From Ruegeria lacuscaerulensis (GTDB lineage Bacteria > Pseudomonadota > Alphaproteobacteria > Rhodobacterales > Rhodobacteraceae), in contig NZ_WQGO01000005.1 in the NCBI RefSeq assembly GCF_013034685.1, positions 1-64,000 of the forward strand: a DNA stretch of 64,000 nucleotides, read 5' to 3'. Below the pieces are notes generated by a model. That model saw only the letters and a program-made list of their open reading frames with translations, ran no database searches and was not told the origin of the DNA. Positions within the stretch are counted from its first letter, which is position 1; every line of letters starts with the position of its first letter. Below, in pieces: positions 1 to 7,733 of the stretch. Made by a program: the position numbers and the translations under genes.

Positions 1-59
1 GTCCGACCCTCAACATCACCGCTCACAGCTACGCCGTTCACAGTCATCGAAATCTTCAT
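1..59 (-). CDS. coxS: Aerobic CO-dehydrogenase-type small [2Fe-2S] subunit (CoxS), N-terminus only
   Basis: Only the first 19 codons lie in the window; the gene runs off the left edge. The reading begins MKISMTVNGV, which is how xanthine-oxidase-family small iron-sulfur subunits usually start, and a strong ribosome site (GGGAGGAAAA) stands 5-6 bases before the ATG. It follows coxG on the same strand, so the two are probably co-transcribed. With CoxG next to it, a molybdenum hydroxylase of the CO-dehydrogenase-like type is the likely complex. Its true substrate cannot be judged without the large subunit. Confidence 0.6.
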   Translation of the reverse strand, partial: MKISMTVNGVAVSGDVEGR

Positions 60-86
60 CAGATTTTCCTCCCTTAAATTTTCGGA

Positions 87-662
87 TCAACCACCGAACA
101 GGCGCTTGAACCAACCTTTTTTCTCTTCCGGCGGCGCTGCCTGAGCTGGCTCAGCCGACGTTTCTGACACAGCAGGGGCCGCTGCCGGTTCGGGCGCAGC
201 CTCGGCAGGCGCGGGCTGAGGGTCTTCCTCGACCGCATTCTGGAAATTCTCAAAGAACTGGTCGGCCATTTTCTTGGCCACGCCATCAATGACCCGCCCC
301 CCTAGCTGAGCCAGCTTGCCGCCCACGCGCGCATCGACATTATAGGCCAGCAACGTCCCCTCGGGCGCATCCGACAAGGTGACATCTGCTGCACCCTTGG
401 CAAATCCGGCGGCCCCGCCTTTGCCTTCCCCAGATAGCTTGACGCTTTCCTGATCCACCATGTCCGACAGGGTCACTTCACCTTTGAACGTGGCCTTTAC
501 GGGTCCGACCTTCTGCACCACTGTCGCGGCAAACCCATTTTCTGCTGTTCCCGACATTTCTTTGCAGCCGGGGACACATTCTTTCAGAATGTCGGCCGAT
601 AGCAGTGCCTCCCAGACTTTGGAACGTGGGGCCGCAATGACGCGGCTGTCATGTAGTTCCAT
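87..662 (-). CDS. coxG: CoxG-family carbon monoxide dehydrogenase accessory protein (SRPBCC fold)
   Basis: A 191-residue protein. Residues 1-145 match the CoxG/SRPBCC pattern: start MELHDSRVIAAP, then the VWEALLSADILKECVPGC segment typical of the family, and the VGPVKATFKGEV strand. Residues 146-178 are an Ala/Pro/Glu-rich linker, and the last 11 residues (KKGWFKRLFGG) form a short basic, aromatic tail that could anchor the protein at the inner membrane. CoxG proteins recruit the CO dehydrogenase complex to the membrane in known systems. It lies 27 bases upstream of coxS on the same strand. The family call is firm; involvement in CO oxidation rather than oxidation of another substrate is inferred. 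Confidence 0.88.
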   Translation of the reverse strand: MELHDSRVIAAPRSKVWEALLSADILKECVPGCKEMSGTAENGFAATVVQKVGPVKATFKGEVTLSDMVDQESVKLSGEGKGGAAGFAKGAADVTLSDAPEGTLLAYNVDARVGGKLAQLGGRVIDGVAKKMADQFFENFQNAVEEDPQPAPAEAAPEPAAAPAVSETSAEPAQAAPPEEKKGWFKRLFGG

Positions 663-733
663 GTCACTCCCTCCAGTATTTTCGGTTAAGCTACGCGGTG
701 ATCTACCCGGTGCCTATAAGACCTTGGGTGTAG

Positions 734-1630
734 TCACCGCAGTTTCGGCGGTGCATGCGTCAGGCCGTGCGCGGCGAATATCTGTTCGATCCGGCCATCC
801 TGAAGCGCTGCATAAATCGCATCGTCCACCGCATAGCTGAGGCCGCGATAGGCGAAATGAACCGCAACGCCACTGGTCCAGCTGCTGACGGCAAAACCGG
901 GCAAGGGCGGCGTGTGCAGATCCAATTCGGGCGTCAAACCGGCTTCGAGCTGAGCGCGTGGGCCCATGGCCGCCATGGTGTCACCTGCCGCCAAGGCCTC
1001 CATCGCAAGACCCGCTGTGGGAAAGCGGTGCACATTCTGCGCAAGCTGGCCGCCCGGAAAGGCCGACAGGTAGAAATCAGCAATCGAGTCATTTTCCACC
1101 GCGACCGTATCAAAGCGGAAATAGGCCGGAACGGGCGGGTCTTCGGGGTATTCATCCTTGCGATAGGCAATCGCGATTTCTTCATCGTGATACTGACCGG
1201 TGAAAACCACTTGTTCTACCCGACAGGCGAATTCACTGTCATAGGGGACGTGTAGCATCACATTGGCGACACGTCCGTTGATCAAAGGGCCTTTCCAGAC
1301 CCAGTTGCGCAGGTCGGCTTCAAGATTTTCTCCTGCGGCGACCAGATTGAACCGAGCTTCGACACCCAGATCTTCGGCAATCAACTTGCCGATTTCTATA
1401 TCGACGCCCTGAATTCTGCCGTCTTCCTCGAACGACCACGGGGCGAAATCCTCATAGGCTGCGAACTCAATATAACCGCGCTCGATAATGGTATCGAGGT
1501 CGGCTCCCACGATGTCACGGCTGGCGTTTTGCGGTTTGGGTTGGGGCACATGATCTTTACACCTGGCCATTGCTTGCCCAGTGGTCAGGGCCGCAGCCAA
1601 CAGGGAGAAAACGAAAAAGCGTCCGATCAT
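734..1630 (-). CDS. Quinoprotein-dehydrogenase-associated periplasmic binding protein (XoxJ/MxaJ-like, SBP family 3)
   Basis: 298 residues with a clear signal peptide (MIGRFFVFSLLAAALTTGQAMA) and a family 3 solute-binding core (DTIIERGYIEFAAYEDFAPW near the N-terminus, then GRIQGVDIEIGKLIAEDLG). Proteins of this kind accompany PQQ-dependent dehydrogenases; XoxJ/MxaJ members are thought to help mature or activate the methanol dehydrogenase rather than feed an importer. It starts 19 bases after the PedF-like cytochrome stop on the same strand, so the two look like an operon. I chose the ATG at 1630 because the signal peptide begins there; a GTG nine bases upstream is possible. Confidence 0.8.
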   Translation of the reverse strand: MIGRFFVFSLLAAALTTGQAMARCKDHVPQPKPQNASRDIVGADLDTIIERGYIEFAAYEDFAPWSFEEDGRIQGVDIEIGKLIAEDLGVEARFNLVAAGENLEADLRNWVWKGPLINGRVANVMLHVPYDSEFACRVEQVVFTGQYHDEEIAIAYRKDEYPEDPPVPAYFRFDTVAVENDSIADFYLSAFPGGQLAQNVHRFPTAGLAMEALAAGDTMAAMGPRAQLEAGLTPELDLHTPPLPGFAVSSWTSGVAVHFAYRGLSYAVDDAIYAALQDGRIEQIFAAHGLTHAPPKLR

Positions 1631-1648
1631 GTGCCCCACTCTGCCGAT

Positions 1649-2329
1649 CTATTGCGCGGCAGACAAGCCGATGGTCAGCTGTTCCGCTGCCTCGGCAAAG
1701 TTCGGGCTGTCCCCCGAAATCAAAACAGCGGCGCGTAGGGCGACGCTATCGGCCACGGGCGCGCCCGAGCCGGTCTCAATAGTTCCCGCAATCTCGCTGA
1801 GTTCAGATTGTAGCGCGGCTGCGTCTCCGTCGCCGCCGTCGGCCATCGCGGCCAGCAGATCACGTATTTCCTTCAGCCGGTCGGAATGATCATCCAATGC
1901 TCCGTCATCGGGACGGGTTTCAATATAGGTGCGGATGGCCCACGCGGCCTTCTGGCCCAGAAGCTCGCCAAAGGCGGGCATCTTGGTGATCCCGTTCTGA
2001 GTGTAACCTTCGCGGAATCGCTCAACATACCATTCATCGCCATATTCTTCGGCTTCAAGATACCTCAGATCAGGGGCCAACCCGCCCGAGACAACACCCA
2101 AACCATGGCATCGTGCGCAGTTCTGGTTATAGCCGGAATCACCGATTTCAATCGCCGCCTGCCAGACCTCTTCTCCCTTGTCGCGGTAAGGGTTCTCGAT
2201 CAGCCACTCATCGCCCACATCGGGCAGAGCGTCAGTATTCACGGGCTGCGGGGCGACATCGCCATGGGCCAGCGCCATGCCGCCAGCCATGACGGCGCTT
2301 AGCATTACGCTATAAAAACCTGGACGCAT
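1649..2329 (-). CDS. pedF: Periplasmic cytochrome c, PedF (c-550) type
   Basis: 226 residues with a signal peptide (MRPGFYSVMLSAVMAGGMALAHG). One heme c site is visible, CARCH at residues 71-75, with a probable axial Met at 117 in KMPAFG. The tail (about residues 145-226) is acidic, helical and free of heme motifs. PedF-type cytochromes occur with PQQ alcohol dehydrogenases and carry electrons away from the quinoprotein. An optimal AGGAGGATAAG ribosome site supports the ATG at 2329. It is transcribed divergently from the ABC-type binding protein at 2488 across a region with a large inverted repeat. Confidence 0.82.
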   Translation of the reverse strand: MRPGFYSVMLSAVMAGGMALAHGDVAPQPVNTDALPDVGDEWLIENPYRDKGEEVWQAAIEIGDSGYNQNCARCHGLGVVSGGLAPDLRYLEAEEYGDEWYVERFREGYTQNGITKMPAFGELLGQKAAWAIRTYIETRPDDGALDDHSDRLKEIRDLLAAMADGGDGDAAALQSELSEIAGTIETGSGAPVADSVALRAAVLISGDSPNFAEAAEQLTIGLSAAQ

Positions 2330-2386
2330 CTTATCCTCCTCTACGACGCTTTCCCCGGTCATAGCTTAGCAGAATTCAGCATGGAA

Positions 2387-2432
2387 TTAGACCTTGGTTG
2401 CAGATTGGGGGGTAGCTGCGACTAAGGTCTAA
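2387..2432. promoter_or_regulatory. Large imperfect inverted repeat between divergent PQQ-system promoters
   Basis: The left arm TTAGACCTTGGTTGCAG (2387-2403) and the right arm CTGCGACTAAGGTCTAA (2416-2432) are reverse complements at 15 of 17 positions, separated by a 12-base centre that includes TTGGGGGGTAG. It sits midway between the pedF start (2329) and the start at 2488 and lacks a U-tract. A dimeric or tetrameric regulator site is therefore more likely than a terminator. The LuxR-type response regulator at 10366 is one candidate to bind it. Confidence 0.55.
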
Positions 2433-2487
2433 TGGTCCCGACAGGGATGAGCAGATTTTATCAAATTGCCAGGGAGGAGGCGTCGAC

Positions 2488-3654
2488 ATGAAAACCTATT
2501 TGCGCGCCTTGATCGCTTCGGTTCTGCTGCCGGCCGCAGCATGGGCCGAGGTTGAGATTGCGGTCACATATTTGCAGATGCAGGTACCGCGGCCTCCGGT
2601 TTTATCCAACCTTGATCCGATACCGGACGATTTGGGTGTGGCAGGGGGCGAGCTGGCCTTGGCCGACAACCTGACAACCGCAAAATTCCTTGGGCATAAA
2701 TACAACTTGTCCGTCACGTCCGTTCCCGAGGGTGGCGATTGGCTGACCGCTGCCCGTCAGGCTTTGGCGGATAGCCCTTTTCTAATCCTCGATGCGCCTG
2801 CACAAGCGCAACTGGACGTTGCTGACCTGCCTGAGGCGGCGAACGCTATTCTGTTCAACGCATCCGCGTCTGATCTGGATGTGCGAGACCAAAATTGCCG
2901 CGCCAATCTGCTGCATACTTTGCCGTCGAACATGATGCGCACCGATGCGCTGGTTCAATTTCTGGTAAAACGCCGCTGGGACGAGTTGGTGATGATCACC
3001 GGCGTCCATCCCGGTGATCAGGCCTTTGCACAGTCGCTCAAACGATCGCTGGAAAAATTCCGTCTGGAGCTAAGCGCCGAAAAGACATGGGAATTCGACG
3101 CCGACTTACGCCGCAATGCCGCTCAAGAGGTGCCGCTGTTTACACAGGAATTCGGTGACTATGACGTCCTGCTGATCGCAGATGAATTGGACGACTTCAG
3201 CCGGTATATCGAATTCAACACATGGCAGGCCCGCCCCGTGGCAGGGTCCGACGGACTGCAACCTGTAACGTGGTCGCGTGTGGTGGAACAATGGGGCGCG
3301 GTCCAGATGCAAAACCGGTTCACCGAACAGACCGGCCGCAGCATGATGCCAAAGGATTATGCCGCATGGGCCGCCTACCGGACTTTGGGCGAGGCAGTGA
3401 CACGCACGCAATCCAGTGACCCGACCGTTTTGCTCGACTACATCCTGTCGGACGATTTCGAACTGGCCGGGTTCAAGGGCAGGGCGATGAATTTCCGGTC
3501 CTGGAACGGGCAGTTGCGGCAACCGATCCCATTGGTCACCGACCGCGCCGTCGTTGCGATGGCGCCGCTGGAGGGGTTCTTGCACCAGCGCACGGAACTC
3601 GACACGTTGGGACTAGACGAGGGCGAAAGCCAGTGTCAGGCATTCAGGGAGTAA
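2488..3654 (+). CDS. ABC transporter substrate-binding protein of PQQ-dependent alcohol dehydrogenase systems
   Basis: 388 residues with a signal peptide (MKTYLRALIASVLLPAAAWA). The rest resembles periplasmic type I (branched-chain amino acid receptor-like) binding proteins, in the variant found only in quinoprotein gene clusters; LVKRRWDELVMITGVHPGDQAFAQSL is a typical inter-lobe segment. GGGAGGAGGCG upstream is a strong ribosome site. It opens a tightly packed run continuing with the beta-propeller, small secreted protein, ATPase and permease, so it probably supplies the extracytoplasmic component of that transporter. The ligand is unknown; an alcohol- or cofactor-related compound is only an inference from context. 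Confidence 0.82.
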   Translation: MKTYLRALIASVLLPAAAWAEVEIAVTYLQMQVPRPPVLSNLDPIPDDLGVAGGELALADNLTTAKFLGHKYNLSVTSVPEGGDWLTAARQALADSPFLILDAPAQAQLDVADLPEAANAILFNASASDLDVRDQNCRANLLHTLPSNMMRTDALVQFLVKRRWDELVMITGVHPGDQAFAQSLKRSLEKFRLELSAEKTWEFDADLRRNAAQEVPLFTQEFGDYDVLLIADELDDFSRYIEFNTWQARPVAGSDGLQPVTWSRVVEQWGAVQMQNRFTEQTGRSMMPKDYAAWAAYRTLGEAVTRTQSSDPTVLLDYILSDDFELAGFKGRAMNFRSWNGQLRQPIPLVTDRAVVAMAPLEGFLHQRTELDTLGLDEGESQCQAFRE

Positions 3655-3659
3655 CTGGG

Positions 3660-4622
3660 ATGAGATTGACAGCACTTCTGGCGGCGACCGCCCTCTGCGC
3701 ACCGGCGGCCGCGGACGAAATGTGGATCAGCAATGAAAAGGACGACACGCTGAGCGTGATCGACATCGAGACGCTCGAGGTGATCCGTACGATAGAAACC
3801 GGCGAACGCCCACGCGGGATCACCTTTTCCAAGGATTTCTCGGTGCTGTATATCTGCGCCTCAGACAGCGACGCGGTGCAGGTGATGGACCCGGAAACGG
3901 GCGAGATCCTACACGATCTGCCCTCGGGCGAGGACCCCGAGCAATTTGTGCTGCACCCCAATGATCGCCATCTTTATATCGCTAACGAAGACGACGCGAT
4001 CACCACCGTAGTCGATACGGAATCGCGCACCGTAATTGCTCAGATCGATGTTGGGATTGAGCCCGAAGGGATGGCTGTGTCCCCCGATGGCAAGATCGCC
4101 ATCACCACGTCCGAGACCACCAACATGGCCCATTGGATCGACACCGAAACGCAAGAGCTGTTCGCCAACACTCTGGTCGATTCCCGCCCGCGCCACGCGG
4201 AATTCCTGAAGGATGGGACCGAGCTGTGGGTCAGCTCGGAAATCGGCGGTACCATCACGGTGTTCGACGTGGAAACACAGACCGAAAAGGCCAAGATCGA
4301 GTTCGAGGTCGAAGGTGTCCACCCCGACCGGGTGCAACCCGTGGGGTTTGAACTGTCCAACGGGGATGAAACCGCCTTTGTCGCGCTGGGACCGTCGAAC
4401 CATGTGGCGGCCGTGAATGCCGAAACCTATGAGGTTGAAGACTACATCCTTGTGGGGCGTCGCGTCTGGCACATGGATTTCAACGCCGACAAATCGCTGC
4501 TGTTCACCACAAACGGCGTATCCGGCGATGTGACCGTGATCGACGTGGCGAAACGTGAACCCATCAAGACAATCAAGGTCGGACGCTTCCCCTGGGGCGC
4601 GGCCTTCCGTCCGACCAACTGA
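3660..4622 (+). CDS. YVTN-type beta-propeller protein associated with PQQ-dependent catabolism
   Basis: 320 residues with a short signal peptide (MRLTALLAATALCAPAAA). It is built of repeated blades with the pattern W/YISNEKDDTLSVIDIETLEVIRTI, then a G-x-x-P-x-G-I/M turn, at roughly 42-residue spacing (for example LYIANEDDAITTVVDTES and VSGDVTVIDVAKREPIKTI). This is a secreted seven-bladed propeller of the subgroup found in quinoprotein ABC clusters. It starts six bases after the previous stop. It has no catalytic motif that I recognise; a scaffold, assembly or cofactor-handling role in the periplasm is possible. Confidence 0.82.
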   Translation: MRLTALLAATALCAPAAADEMWISNEKDDTLSVIDIETLEVIRTIETGERPRGITFSKDFSVLYICASDSDAVQVMDPETGEILHDLPSGEDPEQFVLHPNDRHLYIANEDDAITTVVDTESRTVIAQIDVGIEPEGMAVSPDGKIAITTSETTNMAHWIDTETQELFANTLVDSRPRHAEFLKDGTELWVSSEIGGTITVFDVETQTEKAKIEFEVEGVHPDRVQPVGFELSNGDETAFVALGPSNHVAAVNAETYEVEDYILVGRRVWHMDFNADKSLLFTTNGVSGDVTVIDVAKREPIKTIKVGRFPWGAAFRPTN

Positions 4623-4646
4623 AAGAATTTCGAGGAGACTTAAGAG

Positions 4647-5093
4647 ATGAAGCAATTGATATGCGTGGCCGCGATGATGGCTATGGCTTTGCCAGCTGCG
4701 GCTTTGGCCGATGATGACGATGACGGATTTGGTCTGGCCGGAATTTTGTCGGCGAAGAACAAAGAAGACCTGCCGCCGATCACTCTGTCCGCCGGTGTGC
4801 CTCTGGCCGAGGCCCCGTGGGTGCTGAAATCCGGCATGTATTACGAGTTCGAGATTCAGGGCGATGGCAGTCAGGAACTGGCTTTGGTGGGTCCTGAATT
4901 CTTCCGCGCGATCTGGGTTGATGAAATCGTCGTCGAAGGACTGGAAATCCGCCCTCTGGGGCTGGACTCGGTCGAATTCGATGAAGCTGGTGAGATGGAA
5001 ATAGGCTTTGTCGCGATCAAGCCGGGCAGCTACTATCTGAAAGTGCCGGGCAGCACCGGCGAAACACAGCGGCTGGAGATTACCATTCAGTGA
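4647..5093 (+). CDS. Small secreted protein of the quinoprotein ABC cluster, function unknown
   Basis: 148 residues. A signal peptide (MKQLICVAAMMAMALPAAALA) is followed by an acidic DDDDDG stretch and an all-beta-looking domain with KSGMYYEFEIQGDGSQELALVGPEFFRAIWVDEIVV and a C-terminal GSYYLKVPG strand. The second half is reminiscent of small cupredoxin-like or copper-associated periplasmic domains, but no full set of metal ligands is evident, so I do not assign a fold. It is embedded between the beta-propeller and the ABC ATPase, and its stop overlaps the ATPase start. Translational coupling with the transporter therefore seems likely. Confidence 0.7.
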   Translation: MKQLICVAAMMAMALPAAALADDDDDGFGLAGILSAKNKEDLPPITLSAGVPLAEAPWVLKSGMYYEFEIQGDGSQELALVGPEFFRAIWVDEIVVEGLEIRPLGLDSVEFDEAGEMEIGFVAIKPGSYYLKVPGSTGETQRLEITIQ

Positions 5094-5809
5094 CAGGGCT
5101 TTCAGTCCGAAATGTCAGCTACGCCTATGGCGAGAAACGCGCGCTTGATGATGTGAGCTTTCATGTCCCCCAGGGCGCGTTTTGTGCGTTGCTGGGACCG
5201 AACGGAGCAGGGAAGTCGACCCTGTTTTCTCTTCTGACACGGTTGTTTACCACGGCGCAGGGCGTGATCGAGGTTGCAGGGTTCGACATCTCAAAACAGC
5301 CCCGTCAGGCGCTGGCTCAGATTGGCGTGGTGTTTCAACAACCTACGTTGGACCTGGATCTGACGGTGCACCGCAACCTCAGTTATTTCGCCGCTTTGCA
5401 CGGGTTGGCGGGGCGCGATGCCGAAACGCGGATCTCAGCCGCGCTTGACCGGCTGGACATGGCCGAACGCGCGGCCGAACGCACCCGCGACCTGAATGGC
5501 GGGCATCGTCGAAGGCTGGAAATCGCACGCAGCCTAATCCATTCCCCCTCGGTTCTTCTGCTGGACGAGCCAACGGTTGGACTGGATGCGGCCGCCCGAA
5601 AAGCCATCACGCAGCATGTCCATGCGCTGTCGCAGCAGGACGGGCTGACCGTGCTCTGGGCGACGCATTTGACCGACGAGATCGAGCCGGATGACCACGT
5701 CGCCATCCTTCACCGTGGCAAGCTGCTGAAACAGGAACTGTGCAGCGACCTGACCAGCGGACAACCTTTGCAACACGTCTTTCTGTCCATGACAGGGGCC
5801 ACGGCATGA
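5090..5809 (+). CDS. ABC transporter ATPase, PQQ-dependent alcohol dehydrogenase system
   Basis: 239 residues forming one nucleotide-binding domain: Walker A GPNGAGKST near residue 40, a Q-loop in VVFQQPTLDLDL, a divergent signature LNGGHRRRLEIAR in place of LSGGQ, Walker B LLLDEPTVGLD, and the switch His in WATHL. Translation probably starts at a GTG whose last two bases open the previous gene's TGA stop. Its own stop overlaps the permease ATG as ATGA. It powers the permease encoded next. This subgroup resembles export-type (DrrA/NodI-like) ATPases although a binding protein is in the same operon; direction of transport is unsettled. Confidence 0.85.
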   Translation: MTGLSVRNVSYAYGEKRALDDVSFHVPQGAFCALLGPNGAGKSTLFSLLTRLFTTAQGVIEVAGFDISKQPRQALAQIGVVFQQPTLDLDLTVHRNLSYFAALHGLAGRDAETRISAALDRLDMAERAAERTRDLNGGHRRRLEIARSLIHSPSVLLLDEPTVGLDAAARKAITQHVHALSQQDGLTVLWATHLTDEIEPDDHVAILHRGKLLKQELCSDLTSGQPLQHVFLSMTGATA

Positions 5810-6597
5810 CCGGCGCGCTGATTGCCCTGCGCGCCATTCTGATACGCGAGGCACTACGCTTTGTTCGTCAGCGCAGCCGATTTGTCGCCGCGCTGGTGCG
5901 CCCTCTGGTCTGGCTGATTGTCTTTGCCGCCGGATTTCGCGCGGCATTGGGCCTGTCTATCACGCCACCCTATCAGACCTATATCACATATGAGATTTAC
6001 ATCGTGCCCGGCCTGTGCGGTATGATCATGCTGTTCAACGGGATGCAAAGCTCTCTCAGTCTTGTCTATGACCGCGAGATGGGCTCCATGCGCTTGCTGC
6101 TGACCAGCCCTTTGCCCCGCTGGTGGCTTTTGTTTTGCCGCTTGCTGGCCAGCACGACGATCTCGATCCTGCAGGTCTATACCTTTCTTGCGGTCGCCGC
6201 GGTTTACGGCATCGATATGCCAATCATTGGTTATCTGCTGGTGTTCCCGGCACTGATCGTGGCGGGGCTGATGCTCGGCGCGTTGGGGTTGGCGCTGTCC
6301 TCGGCCATCAAGCAGCTTGAAAATTTCGCGGGGGTTATGAACTTTGTCATCTTCCCGATGTTCTTCCTGTCCTCGGCGCTTTACCCGCTGTGGAAGATGG
6401 CCGAAAGCTCGGCCCTGTTGCGCGATATCTGCGCGTTCAACCCTTTCACCCACGCGGTCGAGTTGATCCGTTTTGCGCTCTACGGGCAATTCAACGCGGC
6501 AGCCCTCGGATGGACGATTCTGGCCGGGTTTATTTTCCTGGGACTTGCGCTTTGGGGATATGATCCGGCGCGGGGAGTGAAGAAACCCCGCGGGTAG
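5806..6597 (+). CDS. ABC-2 type permease, PQQ-dependent alcohol dehydrogenase system
   Basis: 263 residues with about six hydrophobic segments. Landmarks of ABC-2 (NodJ/DrrB-like) permeases include YDREMGSMRLLLTSPLPRWW, a cytoplasmic coupling segment, and PMFFLSSALYPLW followed by NPFTHAVELIRFALYG near the C-terminus. The start at 5806 overlaps the ATPase stop by the ATGA arrangement. Together the two make an ABC-2 transporter that in related bacteria is found only beside PQQ dehydrogenase genes. An export function (for a cofactor, lipid or metal chelator) would suit the permease type, but the substrate is unknown. Confidence 0.85.
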   Translation: MTGALIALRAILIREALRFVRQRSRFVAALVRPLVWLIVFAAGFRAALGLSITPPYQTYITYEIYIVPGLCGMIMLFNGMQSSLSLVYDREMGSMRLLLTSPLPRWWLLFCRLLASTTISILQVYTFLAVAAVYGIDMPIIGYLLVFPALIVAGLMLGALGLALSSAIKQLENFAGVMNFVIFPMFFLSSALYPLWKMAESSALLRDICAFNPFTHAVELIRFALYGQFNAAALGWTILAGFIFLGLALWGYDPARGVKKPRG

Positions 6598-6672
6598 AGC
6601 CTCTACGACCATGGCAGACGTGAAATCGCGCGAGTGTTGAGGTAGACTACCCCCAAACCAGAGGGCTCGACC

Positions 6673-7212
6673 ATGATCCGTATCGCTGCACTGTCCCTGT
6701 TCATAGCGTCCGCCGCCTCGGCCCAAACGGTCGAGGATGAGTTCGGCACGCTCAACCCGCAGGACACAGGATGGGGCAAGGTCATGAGCAATATCGACAA
6801 CGGTATCACCGACATGACCACCTGCGCGTCGGGCTACTACATGACCAAGTCAGGGCGGCATGATCTGGCGCGTACTTTGTTCAGAACCTGCGCCGAGGCG
6901 GGCTATACCGGAGCCATGACATGGATGGGTCAGTTGGACAATAACGGTCTAGCGGGTCCCTATGACCCGGACGCAGCCGCCGCATGGGACAAACGCGCCG
7001 CCGATCTGGGCGATCCGGTTGGAAAGTTCAACTATGGCCTCAACCTGCTGCGCGGGCACGGTGTGGCGCAGAATCAGGAACTGGGACGCGCCTATGTCGA
7101 TGAAGCCGCGCGGGAAGGGCTGAAAATCGCCAAACGGCTGCAAGAATCAGGCTATGATCCGAACGAGGTCACACCCGACGCGGATGAATGGAAATACGCG
7201 CCCCTGTTCTGA
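6673..7212 (+). CDS. Secreted Sel1-repeat (TPR-like) protein in the methanol dehydrogenase cluster
   Basis: 179 residues with a signal peptide (MIRIAALSLFIASAASA). The middle and end carry Sel1-like helical repeats (about residues 65-150): GYTGAMTWMGQLDNNGL, then DAAAAWDKRAADLGDPVGKFNYGLNLLRGHGV and ELGRAYVDEAAREGLKIAKRL. Sel1 repeats mediate protein-protein contacts, so a periplasmic assembly role for the quinoprotein or its cytochrome is plausible. It is separated by 75 bases from the permease, and CTACCCCCAAA (6647-6657) lies just upstream, echoing the centre of the inverted repeat at 2387-2432. Confidence 0.72.
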   Translation: MIRIAALSLFIASAASAQTVEDEFGTLNPQDTGWGKVMSNIDNGITDMTTCASGYYMTKSGRHDLARTLFRTCAEAGYTGAMTWMGQLDNNGLAGPYDPDAAAAWDKRAADLGDPVGKFNYGLNLLRGHGVAQNQELGRAYVDEAAREGLKIAKRLQESGYDPNEVTPDADEWKYAPLF

Positions 7213-7269
7213 AAAGCGCAATATCCCCACATTTCTACGACCAAAGGATGAGGGTGCGCCTTCAGTTTC

Positions 7270-7283
7270 TTGATGTACGTCAA
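7270..7283. promoter_or_regulatory. FNR/CRP-family box upstream of the cytochrome c gene
   Basis: TTGATGTACGTCAA matches the FNR-type consensus TTGAT-N4-ATCAA with a single mismatch and is symmetric TTGAY/RTCAA. Its end lies 52 bases before the cytochrome c ATG, a position from which it could act as an activator site. The DNA identity is direct; binding by an FnrL- or Dnr-like regulator is inferred. Confidence 0.5.
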
Positions 7284-7335
7284 GCCCTTGCCCCCAGCGG
7301 AATTCGTATCATTCGAAAAACGTTTGGAGGACCCT

Positions 7336-7731
7336 ATGAAACACCTCGCCTTGTCACTTGGCCTTGTCGCTTACGCCATCTCGGCCCCGCCCACGCTGGC
7401 TCAATCCACCTTCGACCGCATCAAGGTTGACGCCGGTGAAGATCTGTTTTTCTCGGAATGTCGACGTTGTCACGCGCCGGATGCCACGGATCCAAGCTAT
7501 GGGCCTCAGTTGGACGGGATCGTAGGGCGCAAGGCAGGAACCGTTGACGGCTATGACTATTCAGACGTGCTTGCAGGTTCCGGTATCGTCTGGACGCCCG
7601 CAGCACTGCGCGCATGGATGGAGGACAATGACGGTTTCATGCCCGGCACCAAGATGCGCCATGTGGGTATCGAAGACCGAACGATTCAGGATTTTATTCT
7701 GGCTTACCTGAGCAGCCTTTCCGCGCAATAA
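7336..7731 (+). CDS. Soluble periplasmic class I cytochrome c, probable electron acceptor near xoxF
   Basis: 131 residues with a signal peptide (MKHLALSLGLVAYAISAPPTLA), a single heme site CRRCH at residues 42-46, and the class I distal Met in MPGTKM (Met 107). GRKAGTVDGYDYSDVLAGSG and the WTPAALRAWM helix match small c2/c-552-like cytochromes. GGAGG upstream fixes the start at 7336. Located between the Sel1 gene and xoxF, it is the natural candidate to receive electrons from the methanol dehydrogenase, the role XoxG plays elsewhere; it is not obviously an orthologue of the larger cytochrome cL. Confidence 0.82.
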   Translation: MKHLALSLGLVAYAISAPPTLAQSTFDRIKVDAGEDLFFSECRRCHAPDATDPSYGPQLDGIVGRKAGTVDGYDYSDVLAGSGIVWTPAALRAWMEDNDGFMPGTKMRHVGIEDRTIQDFILAYLSSLSAQ

Positions 7732-7733
7732 CC

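Noticed and set aside
5854-6726. Antisense 290-codon frame over the ABC permease
   Set aside because: Composition rich in Gln, His and Arg, typical of shadow frames in GC-rich DNA; the plus strand encodes a clear permease.
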